Below, piece by piece: positions 49,343 to 58,816 of a stretch of DNA of 64,000 nt (positions within the stretch are counted from its first letter, which is position 1; each line of letters begins with the position of its first letter). The position numbers were made by a program, and so were the translations under genes. The stretch is from JBLHZY01 sp050633265 (lineage in GTDB: Bacteria; Pseudomonadota; Alphaproteobacteria; Rhodobacterales; Rhodobacteraceae). Below the pieces are notes generated by a model, which was not told the origin of the DNA, did no database searches, and was given only the letters and a program-made list of their open reading frames with translations. The DNA lies in the NCBI GenBank assembly GCA_050633265.1, contig JBOEGE010000010.1, positions 19,360 through 83,359 of the forward strand, written 5' to 3'.

Positions 49343-49649
49343 GTGTTCCTCCCAAAACTTTATGTGCGACTCATTAAGTATTACTTTATTACTTTTGTAA
49401 AGATACTTTGATATGCGCCCTTAAAGGGCCGTTTCACAAGGGAAGCGCGCTTAGATTTTCCTGTTGGCTCTGGGAGTTTCGGGTGCCTTTCTCCAAGTGG
49501 CTTGAAAACAATGCCCTCAGCCCAGCCCAAAGATGCGCCAATGCAGCCATAGCATTGGGCAAATTGGCCGACGAATTTTAGGAAAAATCGCCATCATCAC
49601 GCATCAGGTATCATGGCGATCCGGAAAGCTGCTTTCAAAGAGGAAAGAT
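49343..49649. promoter_or_regulatory. ytfQ promoter region with inverted repeat
   Basis: 307 bp without a gene. GGGAGG lies just before ytfQ. The AT-rich part 49371-49415 holds the palindrome AAGTA-T-TACTT (49376-49386) and two more TACTTT copies downstream (49390 and 49404), a plausible GntR operator and promoter. Nothing was seen between 49430 and 49649. Confidence 0.45.
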
Positions 49650-50441
49650 CTACGCCCCTTTGATCGCCCCCTGCGCGCGCGCGAAAACATTGGTTTCAAT
49701 CAGACAGGCGGCATCCTTTAGCCCGATAGCCGCGTCTTTTAGGGTTTCAACATCGGTTTGCCCGGCGATTGTGATCGCGCTGAGGCCAAGGCGCGGATGG
49801 CCATCGGCATCGCTGATAATCGCAGCGGCAATATTGAGGCCGATGAAAAGATTGCCAAAATCAAAGGCATATCCGGTTTCGCGCGCCTCTTGGATATCGT
49901 TCCAGTAGCTGTCAAAACCCGGGGCGGCCTGCCATTGCAACTTGGCGTATTCTGCCTTTGCTTCGGCTTTGCTGACATTCAATTGCGCGGCAAAAACCCG
50001 GCCAACCGCACCAATCATTGCCGGCAATCGAGAACCGGTTTCCATCCGCGCATGCACGATCTTGGAAGGGGTTACGCTGTCGATCAAAACGATCCGCTGG
50101 CTTTCCGTCACATGCCAAAGCGCAATCATAACGCTGTGTTCACTGGCGAGATTATGCAGCAAAGGGCGGATAAGATCATTGGGGTTTGCGCCCAAAATCG
50201 GGGCCACGATTTCAAGAATACCCATGCCAATCCGGTAGGTTTTGTCCTTTGAATCAAAGGTTACAAACCCCTCTTTTGTCAGAGTTTTCAATATGTTGAA
50301 GGTGGTCGAAACACTCATCCCAGTGGCCCGCGCCATTGGGGCTACCCCTTCTGGCGTGCTGGTCAAAGCCATCCGGCGCAGAAGTTTCACCGCGTTTTCA
50401 ACGGCCGGGACAGATTTTGAGGCGGGCGTGGCTGACATCAT
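49650..50441 (-). CDS. IclR-family transcriptional regulator
   Basis: 263 residues with the IclR winged helix (AVENAVKLLRRMALTSTPEG, MSVSTTFNILKTLTKEGFVT) and the effector domain (residues about 85-255). Two ATG codons in tandem begin the frame; the second (50438) has the better distance to AAGGA. It diverges from the alcohol dehydrogenase gene, and a nested palindrome lies just upstream of its start, so it should control itself and the alcohol dehydrogenase-TRAP-aldehyde dehydrogenase operon. Confidence 0.92.
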   Translation of the reverse strand: MMSATPASKSVPAVENAVKLLRRMALTSTPEGVAPMARATGMSVSTTFNILKTLTKEGFVTFDSKDKTYRIGMGILEIVAPILGANPNDLIRPLLHNLASEHSVMIALWHVTESQRIVLIDSVTPSKIVHARMETGSRLPAMIGAVGRVFAAQLNVSKAEAKAEYAKLQWQAAPGFDSYWNDIQEARETGYAFDFGNLFIGLNIAAAIISDADGHPRLGLSAITIAGQTDVETLKDAAIGLKDAACLIETNVFARAQGAIKGA

Positions 50442-50442
50442 A

Positions 50443-50476
50443 TTTTCCTTGCAGAAAGGCTTTCAGTATAGGAAAA
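50443..50476. promoter_or_regulatory. Nested palindromic operator of the IclR gene
   Basis: Outer arms TTTTCC (50443-50448) and GGAAAA (50471-50476) enclose the palindrome GAAAG-G-CTTTC (50454-50464). It covers the ribosome site and probable promoter of the IclR gene, which suggests autorepression. Confidence 0.5.
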
Positions 50477-50737
50477 CACATGCACTGCAAGCGTTCCCGT
50501 GATTCGTTCATGTTACATAAAGTCGAACAACACAAACAAAGGGGCGCGATTGGAGGCAAAGAAACTTGGGAGGGTGTGTTCTTTGAGCAAGGGGAAATGG
50601 GCCGCTATTCGCTGTGCGCCACTGCGCTTTCATGGTTGAATGGGCCACGTGCCAACATGGGCCCAAGCTCAAGGCGCGGTTGATATCACTCAGCACCACC
50701 CGCTGAATTTATTGCCACAGTCGATAGGGAGAGCAAG

Positions 50738-51796
50738 ATGCATTGCCAATGCGTTCACGAATTCGGAAAGCCGCTACAGGCGCAAGACCGGCCAGATATG
50801 GAGCCGCAAGGCACAGAAGTTATTTTAAAGGTAACGGCCGCGGGTGTTTGCCATTCCGATCTTCACCTGCGCGAAGGCGGCTTTGATCTTGGCCATGGCA
50901 AACGGATGTCTTACGCTGAGCGGGGCGTTTTCCTGCCTTTGATCCCGGGCCATGAAACGACTGGCAAAGTGATCGCAGCAGGCCCCGATGCGGGCGAGAT
51001 TGATCCAAATGCCCATTATGTTGTTTATCCTTGGTGCGGCTGCGGCACATGCCCGGCCTGCAAAGGCGGCAACGAACAACTCTGCGCTACACCGGCCTTT
51101 TTGGGCATTCAGGTTGATGGCGGCTATGCCTCGCATATTCGCGTTCCCCATCCGAAATATCTGTTCGATATCGGTGATCTTGATCCCGCATTTGCAGCGC
51201 CCCTCGCCTGTTCTGGCCTTACAACCTATTCCGCACTCAAAAAGGTAGAGCATACACTTGGCGATCACCGCTTGGTGCTGATTGGCGGTGGCGGGCTTGG
51301 ATTGATGTGCTTGCAGATCATCAAAGCGCTCGGGGCCAAAGCGCCTGTTGTTGTTGATATTGATCCGTCTAAACGCGCCGCAGCGGTGGATGCAGGCGCG
51401 GCATTGGCTGTTGATCCGCGTGACAAAGATGCGATCGCCCAGATACACAAAGCCTGCGACGGTGCGCCAATGGGAGCCATTGATTTTGTTGGCGCCCCGC
51501 AAACCGCAGAGCTTGGCTTTGATGTTTTGGGCAAAGGCGGCACGCTTGTCATGGTTGGGCTGTTTGGCGGCGCTGCGCCTTGGGCACTTCCTTTGATCCC
51601 GGCAAAAAGCATAACCGTTTGCGGCAGTTACACCGGATCGCTTTCGAATTTCGCAGAGTTGATGGCGCTTGTTCACACCGGTGCCCTCACCGCAATCCCA
51701 TCCAAAACCTGGCCGCTCTCACAGGCCGAGGAAGTCATGAACATGCTAGAAGAAGGAAAGATCGTCGGCCGTGCCTTGCTTGATCCAGCGCTCTAA
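50738..51796 (+). CDS. Zinc-dependent alcohol dehydrogenase (MDR family)
   Basis: 352 residues, medium-chain dehydrogenase fold. The catalytic zinc ligands are in GVCHSDLH near residue 36 and the GHE motif at PGHETTG near 71. The structural zinc site has four cysteines in CGCGTCPACKGGNEQLC near 95-115. NAD binds at IGGGGLGLMCLQII near 180 with an acidic residue (VVDIDPSK) favouring NAD. It oxidises a primary or secondary alcohol. It starts the plus-strand group that continues with a TRAP transporter and an aldehyde dehydrogenase. Confidence 0.9.
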   Translation: MHCQCVHEFGKPLQAQDRPDMEPQGTEVILKVTAAGVCHSDLHLREGGFDLGHGKRMSYAERGVFLPLIPGHETTGKVIAAGPDAGEIDPNAHYVVYPWCGCGTCPACKGGNEQLCATPAFLGIQVDGGYASHIRVPHPKYLFDIGDLDPAFAAPLACSGLTTYSALKKVEHTLGDHRLVLIGGGGLGLMCLQIIKALGAKAPVVVDIDPSKRAAAVDAGAALAVDPRDKDAIAQIHKACDGAPMGAIDFVGAPQTAELGFDVLGKGGTLVMVGLFGGAAPWALPLIPAKSITVCGSYTGSLSNFAELMALVHTGALTAIPSKTWPLSQAEEVMNMLEEGKIVGRALLDPAL

Positions 51797-51994
51797 AGCG
51801 CAGGCCAGCTAAAAGCGGAGCAGGCCAAAAACCAGCGCCCCGCTTCTCACTCCGAGCTCTTCAAACAGATACCCAACGCGCAGCTCGTTTGCGCGATCGA
51901 CCGGGTGCGCCCATTTTCGCGCCCGCCCCATAAATTTGCGGTGTCGCACGCCAAGATAGACGCCCCGAAAACCAACGATCAACAGGAGGAAAAC

Positions 51995-53146
51995 ATGTCT
52001 TATTCTACCAAAGTTACATCCAAAATCGCCGGGCTTGGCCTTGTTGCCGCGCTTAGTGCGAGCGGTGCATCAGCCGAAACGCTTAAATATGCGATTGGCT
52101 TCCCGCCCGGCGGCGCGGCAACCGATGGCGTTATGGAATTCAATGAAAAGCTCTCTGCCGAGGGCGATATTTCACTGAAGGTTTTTGAGCTGTCCCTGCT
52201 CAACCTCAAAGAAACGCCTCCCGGTGTGCGCGATGGTTTGGCCGATGCGGGCTATATCATCACGGCTTATTATCCGGCTGAATTCTCCGAAACCAACCTG
52301 CCGGTTGAGATGTCGATGCTCGCAACAGTCGGGACGCCGGCCGCCTCTTCTGGAGCGGTAATGGCAGGCGTCATCTCGGAATATGTGATGCTGCATTGCG
52401 ATGACTGTCAGGTTCAGTTCAAGCGCGAAAACCAAGTGTTCCTTGGCGCAATCGGGACTTCGGAATATGTCAATCTATGCACAACGCCGATCCGCTCGGT
52501 CGAGGATCTTCAGGGCAAAAAGATGCGTTCGGCGCTTTCGGCAATGGGCCGTTGGGCGGAAAGCTTTGGGGCAACAAAAGTATCGCTACCCGCAAATGAC
52601 ATCTACGAAGCCATGTCGCAAGGCGTTGTCGATTGCACGATGATTTCGGCGCCTGAACTTGGCAATTTGCAACTGTTTGATGTGACCAAATACATCACAC
52701 TCAATGTTCCCGGGGGCTCGTTTGCGGGCGTTGGCGCGCTCAATGTGAACCTTGATACATGGCACGATCTCTCGCCAGAAAACCGCGCTCGGCTGATCTC
52801 GATGGCCTCGTATAATTCTGCGGCAACGACGGTAAATTATTCCGATGCAGCGACTTCAGATATCGAAAAGGCCAAAGGCATGGGGATCGAAGTTATCCAA
52901 GCGCCCCAAGAGCTTCGGGATGCAACAGAAGCCTTTGTGAAGCAGGATATTGAATTGATTAAATCCAATTTCGCCAATGATTATGGCCTTGAAAATGTTG
53001 AAGAAAAAGTCGCCACAATCATCGCATTGATTGAAAAATGGAAAGGCCTGACCAACGGCGTTTACAACGACAAAGATGCTTTGGCCAAAGTCTATCACGA
53101 TGAGATCTTCGCCAAGATTTCGGCCGACAGCTACAACATGGACTAA
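51995..53146 (+). CDS. dctP: TRAP transporter substrate-binding protein (DctP type), system 3
   Basis: 383 residues with a signal peptide (KIAGLGLVAALSASGASA, cut before ETLKYA). The start is ATG 51995 after AGGAGG; the longer frame to 51905 lies in the leader. The mature protein is a DctP-type receptor. Cysteines in HCDDCQVQFKRENQ and LCTTPIRS recur in the receptor of system 1. A terminator-like hairpin follows before dctQ. The ligand should be what the flanking alcohol and aldehyde dehydrogenases process. Confidence 0.92.
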   Translation: MSYSTKVTSKIAGLGLVAALSASGASAETLKYAIGFPPGGAATDGVMEFNEKLSAEGDISLKVFELSLLNLKETPPGVRDGLADAGYIITAYYPAEFSETNLPVEMSMLATVGTPAASSGAVMAGVISEYVMLHCDDCQVQFKRENQVFLGAIGTSEYVNLCTTPIRSVEDLQGKKMRSALSAMGRWAESFGATKVSLPANDIYEAMSQGVVDCTMISAPELGNLQLFDVTKYITLNVPGGSFAGVGALNVNLDTWHDLSPENRARLISMASYNSAATTVNYSDAATSDIEKAKGMGIEVIQAPQELRDATEAFVKQDIELIKSNFANDYGLENVEEKVATIIALIEKWKGLTNGVYNDKDALAKVYHDEIFAKISADSYNMD

Positions 53147-53154
53147 ACGAAACG

Positions 53155-53183
53155 AAGAGGCAGGCGCAGGTCTGCCTCTTTTG
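53155..53183 (+). terminator. Hairpin between dctP and dctQ, system 3
   Basis: A perfect 9-bp stem, AAGAGGCAG (53155-53163) and CTGCCTCTT (53172-53180), 8-nt loop, followed by TTTGCTTT. It looks like an intrinsic terminator that allows partial readthrough to dctQM and the genes behind. Confidence 0.7.
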
Positions 53184-53201
53184 CTTTACAGGGGAACTGC
53201 G

Positions 53202-53738
53202 ATGAAAAAATTGGGGAATATGCTGGCCGCAGTGGCCACGGCTTATGCTGTGATCGGCGCTGTTGCCATCGCGCTGATGATGCTTCACATCACCGCCGAT
53301 GTGATTGGTAAATTCGTCTTTAATCGCCCCCTGCCGGGCACAATCCCGATCGTTTCACAATTCTATATGGTGATCGCGACCTTCCTTCCCTTGGCTATGG
53401 TCGAGCGCGCCAACGGGCATATCTCGGTCGAGATTATCGTTACCAATTTCCCGGATCGTCTTCAGGATTTTATCGCGATGTTGGCTTCGGCTCTTGGCAC
53501 GATTATCTTTGGCCTGCTCACTTGGCGCGCACTGATTGAGGCCGGGCGGAAATATTCGGTCGGGACCTTCAGCTATGAAAACGGCCACAAAATCCTCACT
53601 TGGCCTACCTATTACATCGTCCCCATCGGGACTGCCCTGCTTACGCTTGTGCTGTTTTACAAACTCGCCTGCTATTTTACCGGCCATATAGACGAGGCCA
53701 ATTCAAGCGATGACCACGCCACAAAGGGAGCCGCATAA
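53202..53738 (+). CDS. dctQ: TRAP transporter small permease (DctQ type), system 3
   Basis: 178 residues with four hydrophobic helices (first: AAVATAYAVIGAVAIALMML). The family segment ITADVIGKFVFNRPLPG follows. ATG 53202 follows GGGGAA; the longer frame would overlap the hairpin and the end of dctP. It should pair with the large permease 48 bp downstream. Confidence 0.9.
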   Translation: MKKLGNMLAAVATAYAVIGAVAIALMMLHITADVIGKFVFNRPLPGTIPIVSQFYMVIATFLPLAMVERANGHISVEIIVTNFPDRLQDFIAMLASALGTIIFGLLTWRALIEAGRKYSVGTFSYENGHKILTWPTYYIVPIGTALLTLVLFYKLACYFTGHIDEANSSDDHATKGAA

Positions 53739-53786
53739 TGCTTTCTTCTATTCTGCCCTTTGCCCCAAAACAAATCGAGATTTGCC

Positions 53787-55094
53787 ATGACTGATGTTCA
53801 AATCGGTTACGCCGGTGTTGCCCTTCTTTTGGCGCTGATCGCCTTTCGCACTCCGATTGGGCTTGCGCTGATTTCGGTTTCTTTTGGCGGCATTTGGGTA
53901 CTTGTCGGCGAGCGGGCTGCCTTTGGAGCGCTTGGTGTTTTCCCCTATGCCTTCTCGGCAACCTGGCATCTGTCCTCCATTCCGATGTTTGTACTGATGG
54001 GGTTCTTTTGCTTTCACGCAGGCCTGACGAAGGGCTTGTTTGGCGCTGCACGTCTGTGGCTTTCGGCACTTCCTGGAGGGCTGGCGATCGCGGGCGTTTT
54101 GGGCTGTGCGGGCTTTGCGGCGGTCACAGGTTCTTCGGTGGCTTGTGCGGCCGCGATGGGGCGGATCGCCGTTCCTGAGATGCTGCATCATCGCTATGAT
54201 CCGGGCCTTGCAACAGGCTCGATCGCCGCGGCTGGAACCATTGGCGCGCTTATCCCGCCTTCGATCCTTTTTATCCTGTTTGGCATCATCGCCAAAGTGC
54301 CCGTGGGCCAACTTTTCCTTGGCGGGCTTGCTGTTGGGCTGCTGACAGCGGCAGCCTATAGCGCCGTTATCATGCTGCGCGTGCTGCGCAATCCAGAGCT
54401 TGCGCCAAAACTCGAAGAAGAGATCAGCTGGAAAATGCGTTTTGTCGCGCTGGCGGGTGTTTGGCCCGTCATGGTCTTGATCGCGGGCGCCTTTGGCGGG
54501 CTTTTCGCCGGCGTTTTCACCCCAACAGAAGCCGGCGGCATCGGCGCGTCTTTGTCTTTGGGGATAGCGGCCATCAAGCGCTCGATCAGCCTGCGCGGCA
54601 TTTGGACATCCCTGATGGAGACCCTAACAATCTCTGCCTCGATCTTCATCATCGCGATCGGCGCGAGCATGCTAACCCGCTTTTTTGCCTATTCTGGCGC
54701 CGGGGATGAGATCGCGCAAATGGTTCAAAGCATGGGGGTGAGCCCGCTGTTTCTGATCCTCGCGGTTGCACTGCTTTATATCTTGTTGGGGATGTTTCTT
54801 GAGCCGATTGGCGCGATGTTGCTAACGCTGCCAATCCTGCTGCCCTTGGTCGAAACCGCCGATATCAATCTGCTTTGGTTCGGGGTTCTGGTCGCGAAAC
54901 TTCTTGAGATCGGCATGATCACTCCGCCCATCGGGCTCAACGTTTTTGTGCTCAAAGGGGTCATGGGTGAACAGATCGCCATCGGCACAATTTTCCGCGG
55001 CGTTATGTGGTTTATCTTTGCTGATATTCTGATCCTCGCGCTGATGGTTGCCTTTCCAAGTTTCGTGCTGTTCCTGCCGGGGCTTCTCCAATGA
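53787..55094 (+). CDS. dctM: TRAP transporter large permease (DctM type), system 3
   Basis: 435 residues, around twelve membrane segments, with DctM motifs SSVACAAAMGRIAVPEM, AGTIGALIPPSILFILFG, GVFTPTEAGGIGA and ITPPIGLNVFVLKGV. ATG 53787 gives the usual N-terminus; an earlier in-frame ATG at 53760 adds nine residues without a better ribosome site. Its stop overlaps the aldehyde dehydrogenase start (ATGA), which ties import to the next catabolic step. Confidence 0.93.
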   Translation: MTDVQIGYAGVALLLALIAFRTPIGLALISVSFGGIWVLVGERAAFGALGVFPYAFSATWHLSSIPMFVLMGFFCFHAGLTKGLFGAARLWLSALPGGLAIAGVLGCAGFAAVTGSSVACAAAMGRIAVPEMLHHRYDPGLATGSIAAAGTIGALIPPSILFILFGIIAKVPVGQLFLGGLAVGLLTAAAYSAVIMLRVLRNPELAPKLEEEISWKMRFVALAGVWPVMVLIAGAFGGLFAGVFTPTEAGGIGASLSLGIAAIKRSISLRGIWTSLMETLTISASIFIIAIGASMLTRFFAYSGAGDEIAQMVQSMGVSPLFLILAVALLYILLGMFLEPIGAMLLTLPILLPLVETADINLLWFGVLVAKLLEIGMITPPIGLNVFVLKGVMGEQIAIGTIFRGVMWFIFADILILALMVAFPSFVLFLPGLLQ

Positions 55095-56560
55095 GCGCCT
55101 CTCTTTCACCCTCAATAGAAAGCGATTTCATGTATCCAAATACCCAACTTTTCATTGATGGAACCTGGTGCGATGGCGCGAATGGCTTGACTTTGGAGGT
55201 GCATAACCCGGCCACTGGCGCGGTGATCGGGCAATGTGCGATGGCCGAGAAATCCGATCTCGAAGCGGCGGTAAGATCCGCTGAACGGGCCTTTGCGCTT
55301 TGGCGAGAAACTTCAGCGTTTGAGCGCTCTGCCCTGCTGCGCCGCGCCGCGACTTTGCTGCGTGAGCGTGCCCCTTTGATCGCCCCGATCCTTACCGCTG
55401 AGATGGGCAAACCGCTGAGCGAGGCTTTGGGCGAGGTGATGTCTGCGGCTGATCTGCTCGATTGGTTTGCCGAGGAAGCGCGCCGCGTTTATGGCCGCGT
55501 GATCCCCGCCCGAACACCCAATGTCACCCAACTCGCGCTCAAACAACCTGTCGGCCCCGTCGCGGCTTTCACGCCGTGGAATTTCCCGCTTTCGCAGCTG
55601 GTGCGCAAGGTCGGCCCGGCGCTTGCCGCTGGTTGTAGCATTGTGGCCAAACCCGCAGAAGATACCCCCGCCGCTCCGGTCGCATTGGCCCAAGCTTTGG
55701 CCGATGCTGGCCTGCCCGCAGGCGTTTTGAATATCGTTTACGGCGTCCCCCATGAGATCTCAGAATTTCTGATCCCCCATCCTGCAATCCGCAAAATCTC
55801 TTTCACCGGCTCTGTGCCCGTTGGCAAGCATATCGCCGCTCTGGCCGGCCAGCATATGAAGCGCACCACGATGGAATTGGGCGGGCACAGCCCGGTTTTG
55901 GTCTTTAAGGACGCAGATATTGAGGCGGCGGCCAAAGCCATTGCCGGATTCAAATTTCGCAACGCCGGGCAGGTCTGTATCTCGCCGATGCGCATCATGG
56001 TTGAGCGCGATGTATACGATGAATTTGCCCAAGCCTTGCGCCGCCAAGTTGAGAGCCTGATCTGCGGCGATGGGATGGAGCCAAGCAGCACAATGGGCCC
56101 GCTGGTAAGCAAACGCCGGCTTGAGGCTGTGAGCGCATTGATTGCAGAGGCCATTTCGGAGGGCGCACAGGTTCTGATTGGCGGCGCCCCGATTGAAGGC
56201 TCCGGCTTTTTCTACGCCCCGACGATCCTTGCCCAAGTCAATCCCGCCTCGCGCATCTTGCATGAAGAACCCTTCGGCCCTGTGGCTACATTGGCAGCTT
56301 TTGATACGATTGAGGAGGCGATCAAAGAATCCAACCGGCTTAATTACGGCCTCGCATCTTACGCGTTCACAGCCTCAATCCGCACATCACAAACATTGCA
56401 AAATGAGATGGAAACCGGAATGCTGGCGATCAACCATACATTGCTTGGCCTGCCCGAGCTGCATGTCGGCGGGGTTAAGGATTCTGGCTACGGATCAGAG
56501 GGCGGCCCAGAAGCGATCGAGGCCTATCTCGTAACCAAATTGGTGACACAAGCCGCATAA
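55091..56560 (+). CDS. NAD(P)-dependent aldehyde dehydrogenase (succinate-semialdehyde type)
   Basis: 489 residues, normal for the family. Visible are FTPWNFPLSQLVRKVGPALA near residue 158, the GSVPVGKHI cofactor loop, the general base in MELGGHSP near 260 and the catalytic cysteine in NAGQVCISP near 295, and EEPFGPVA near 390. It oxidises an aldehyde to the acid. The closest recognisable subgroup is the succinate-semialdehyde/glycolaldehyde type, but the substrate is not certain. ATG 55091 overlaps the dctM stop; ATG 55130 is an alternative start. Confidence 0.92.
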   Translation: MSASLSPSIESDFMYPNTQLFIDGTWCDGANGLTLEVHNPATGAVIGQCAMAEKSDLEAAVRSAERAFALWRETSAFERSALLRRAATLLRERAPLIAPILTAEMGKPLSEALGEVMSAADLLDWFAEEARRVYGRVIPARTPNVTQLALKQPVGPVAAFTPWNFPLSQLVRKVGPALAAGCSIVAKPAEDTPAAPVALAQALADAGLPAGVLNIVYGVPHEISEFLIPHPAIRKISFTGSVPVGKHIAALAGQHMKRTTMELGGHSPVLVFKDADIEAAAKAIAGFKFRNAGQVCISPMRIMVERDVYDEFAQALRRQVESLICGDGMEPSSTMGPLVSKRRLEAVSALIAEAISEGAQVLIGGAPIEGSGFFYAPTILAQVNPASRILHEEPFGPVATLAAFDTIEEAIKESNRLNYGLASYAFTASIRTSQTLQNEMETGMLAINHTLLGLPELHVGGVKDSGYGSEGGPEAIEAYLVTKLVTQAA

Positions 56561-56634
56561 ATCATCCGCGCCAGCCTCGCGAAAGGCGTGCGCGCAACAA
56601 CGAACCAAGATTTCAAAGACGCAGAGGCAAGACA

Positions 56635-58764
56635 ATGAATGAGATGACCATGGAGCAAAAATTTGCTTCGCTTTCCGGCCTATTAGAGCCCAAATCCGTT
56701 GCTGTTATTGGCGCCTCCGCTGAGCCAACGCGCATTGGTGGGCGCCCGATCGCGGCGATGCTGCGGGCTGGGTATAAAGGGCGGATCATGCCAGTAAATC
56801 CCAAGCGCGATATGGTGCAAGGGCTTGCCTGTTATCCTTCGGTTGCCGATCTCCCCGAGACTCCAGAGGCCGCTTTGATCGCAGTGCCTGCGGTGCATGC
56901 GGCAGGCGTTGTTGAAGCGCTTGGTATCCGCGGCTGTAAGGTCGCGACCCTGTTTTCCGCAGGCTTTGCCGAACTGGGCGAAAAGGGCCTCGCCATGCAG
57001 GGGCAACTTATTGAAATTGCGCGTAAATACGGGATGCGTTTGCTTGGCCCCAATACTCTGGGCGTCTATAATGTTGGCCTCAATTATTACGGGACATTTT
57101 CTTCCTCACTCGACACAGGCATGCCCCTTGCCGGTAACATCGGCATCGCCAGCCAATCCGGCGCGTTTGGTGCCCATCTCGCGGCGCTTGCACGCGATCA
57201 AGGGCTTGGTGCATCCGTGCTTGTGACCACCGGCAACGAAGCGGATATCACCGTGGGCGAGGCCATCGGCTGGATGGCGCAAAGCGATACTGTTGATGTG
57301 ATCTGCACCTATCACGAGGGGATCAATCGGCCCGAAAACCTGCTCGCGGCGCTTGATCTTGCGCGCGCCAATGGCAAGCCTGTGTTCATGCTCAAAGGGG
57401 GGCGCAGCAAGCTTGGCTCAAGCGCGGCGGCCTCCCATACGGCTTCGCTCACGGGCGATACGGTTGTCGCAGATGCGGTGCTACGCGATCACGGGGTTAT
57501 CCGCGTTCAAGACAGCGAACAGATGCTTGATTTTGCCTATATGGCGCATCAGAAAATCTACCCTTCGGCCAATTCCCTTGGCTTTATTACTGTCAGCGGC
57601 GGGGCGGGAATTGTTGCCAGTGACGAAGCCGAAGACCTTGGCTTGGCCATGCCCCCAATGCCCCAAGCGGCGCAGGCCGCGCTTAAAGAAATGCTGCCGA
57701 TTTGCTCGCCCCTCAACCCGCTTGATTGCACCGCCCAAGCGATCAATGATCCGGCTCTGCTTGAAAAGTTTACCCGCGCGGCACTGGAAAAAGGCGGCTA
57801 TGCATCGGTCTTGTGTTTTATGACCTATGTGGCGGGCGCCAAAGAGCTTGCACCGGTGATATTGGAGGCGCTCAAACCGCTGCGCGCTGAATATCCTGAT
57901 CGTTTGATCGTCTTTTGCGCCATTGGCCCGCGCGCGGTTTTGAAAACCTATGAGGATGCAGGATTCCTTGTGTTTGCAGATCTCAGCCGCGCCGTCCGTG
58001 CGCTCAATGCAATGGGCAAAGTGCGCGAGATATTGGACAGCCCTGCCCCGCAAATGGCCCTGCCGATGAGCGCCCCAATGGTTACCCTACCTCCAAAGAC
58101 GCCCGATGAATTTGAGGCAAAGAAAATCCTCGAACAGGCCGGGTTTCAGGCCGCCCCCGAGCGCGCAGTCACCTCTGCCGATGCGGCAGCAGCGGCCGCA
58201 AGTGAGATCGGATTCCCGGTCGTGATGAAAATCCTCTCGCCCGATATTTTGCATAAATCAGACATCGGCGGCGTGAAGCTCAACATCGCGGACGCGCAAG
58301 GTGCAAAAGAAGCATATGGTGCGATTATGACCGCTGCTGCAACCCATGCCCCAGAAGCTCAGATCACGGGCGTTTTGGTCGCCAAGCAGCTCTCTGGCGG
58401 GGTGGAATGTCTGATGGGGATCAACGTTGATCCAAGTTTTGGGCCTGTTGCGGCCTTTGGACTTGGGGGGATTTTTGTCGAGATTCTTGATGATGTGGTG
58501 ATCCGGCGCTGCCCCTTTGATGCGGCCACAGCGCGCGAGATGATCCTCTCAATCAAAGCGGCCTCGATCCTAACAGGCGCGCGTGGGCGGGAACCGGTGG
58601 ATATTGATGCATTGGCTTTGATGCTGTCGAAATTGTCGGTTTTTGCGGCCGCAGCGGGGCCGCGGCTTGTTTCTGTTGATCTCAATCCTGTCGTCGCGAT
58701 GCCCAAAGGCGCTTTCGCACTTGATGCGGTGATTGAACTGGATGATGGCGAAATAGCCGGCTGA
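56635..58764 (+). CDS. NDP-forming acyl-CoA synthetase (acetate-CoA ligase family)
   Basis: 709 residues with the fused layout of ADP-forming acyl-CoA synthetases: a CoA-binding domain (SVAVIGASAEPTRIGGRPIA near residue 20), a succinyl-CoA-ligase-like domain with the phosphohistidine-type loop SHTASLTGD near residue 265, and a C-terminal ATP-grasp domain from about 485 (FPVVMKILSPDILHKSDIGG). It makes an acyl-CoA from an acid, CoA and ATP. After alcohol and aldehyde dehydrogenases this would be the third step of one pathway. It ends before a bidirectional terminator. Confidence 0.92.
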   Translation: MNEMTMEQKFASLSGLLEPKSVAVIGASAEPTRIGGRPIAAMLRAGYKGRIMPVNPKRDMVQGLACYPSVADLPETPEAALIAVPAVHAAGVVEALGIRGCKVATLFSAGFAELGEKGLAMQGQLIEIARKYGMRLLGPNTLGVYNVGLNYYGTFSSSLDTGMPLAGNIGIASQSGAFGAHLAALARDQGLGASVLVTTGNEADITVGEAIGWMAQSDTVDVICTYHEGINRPENLLAALDLARANGKPVFMLKGGRSKLGSSAAASHTASLTGDTVVADAVLRDHGVIRVQDSEQMLDFAYMAHQKIYPSANSLGFITVSGGAGIVASDEAEDLGLAMPPMPQAAQAALKEMLPICSPLNPLDCTAQAINDPALLEKFTRAALEKGGYASVLCFMTYVAGAKELAPVILEALKPLRAEYPDRLIVFCAIGPRAVLKTYEDAGFLVFADLSRAVRALNAMGKVREILDSPAPQMALPMSAPMVTLPPKTPDEFEAKKILEQAGFQAAPERAVTSADAAAAAASEIGFPVVMKILSPDILHKSDIGGVKLNIADAQGAKEAYGAIMTAAATHAPEAQITGVLVAKQLSGGVECLMGINVDPSFGPVAAFGLGGIFVEILDDVVIRRCPFDAATAREMILSIKAASILTGARGREPVDIDALALMLSKLSVFAAAAGPRLVSVDLNPVVAMPKGAFALDAVIELDDGEIAG

Positions 58765-58776
58765 ATAGGCAAGCGA

Positions 58777-58807
58777 AAAGCGCCCTGCATATCACGCGGG
58801 GCGCTTT
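58777..58807. terminator. Bidirectional terminator between converging operons
   Basis: A 9-bp perfect stem AAAGCGCCC (58777-58785) and GGGCGCTTT (58799-58807) with a 13-nt loop. A and T stretches on both sides let it act on the acyl-CoA synthetase transcript and on the opposing CoA-ester operon. Confidence 0.8.
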
Positions 58808-58816
58808 CAAAATGCG

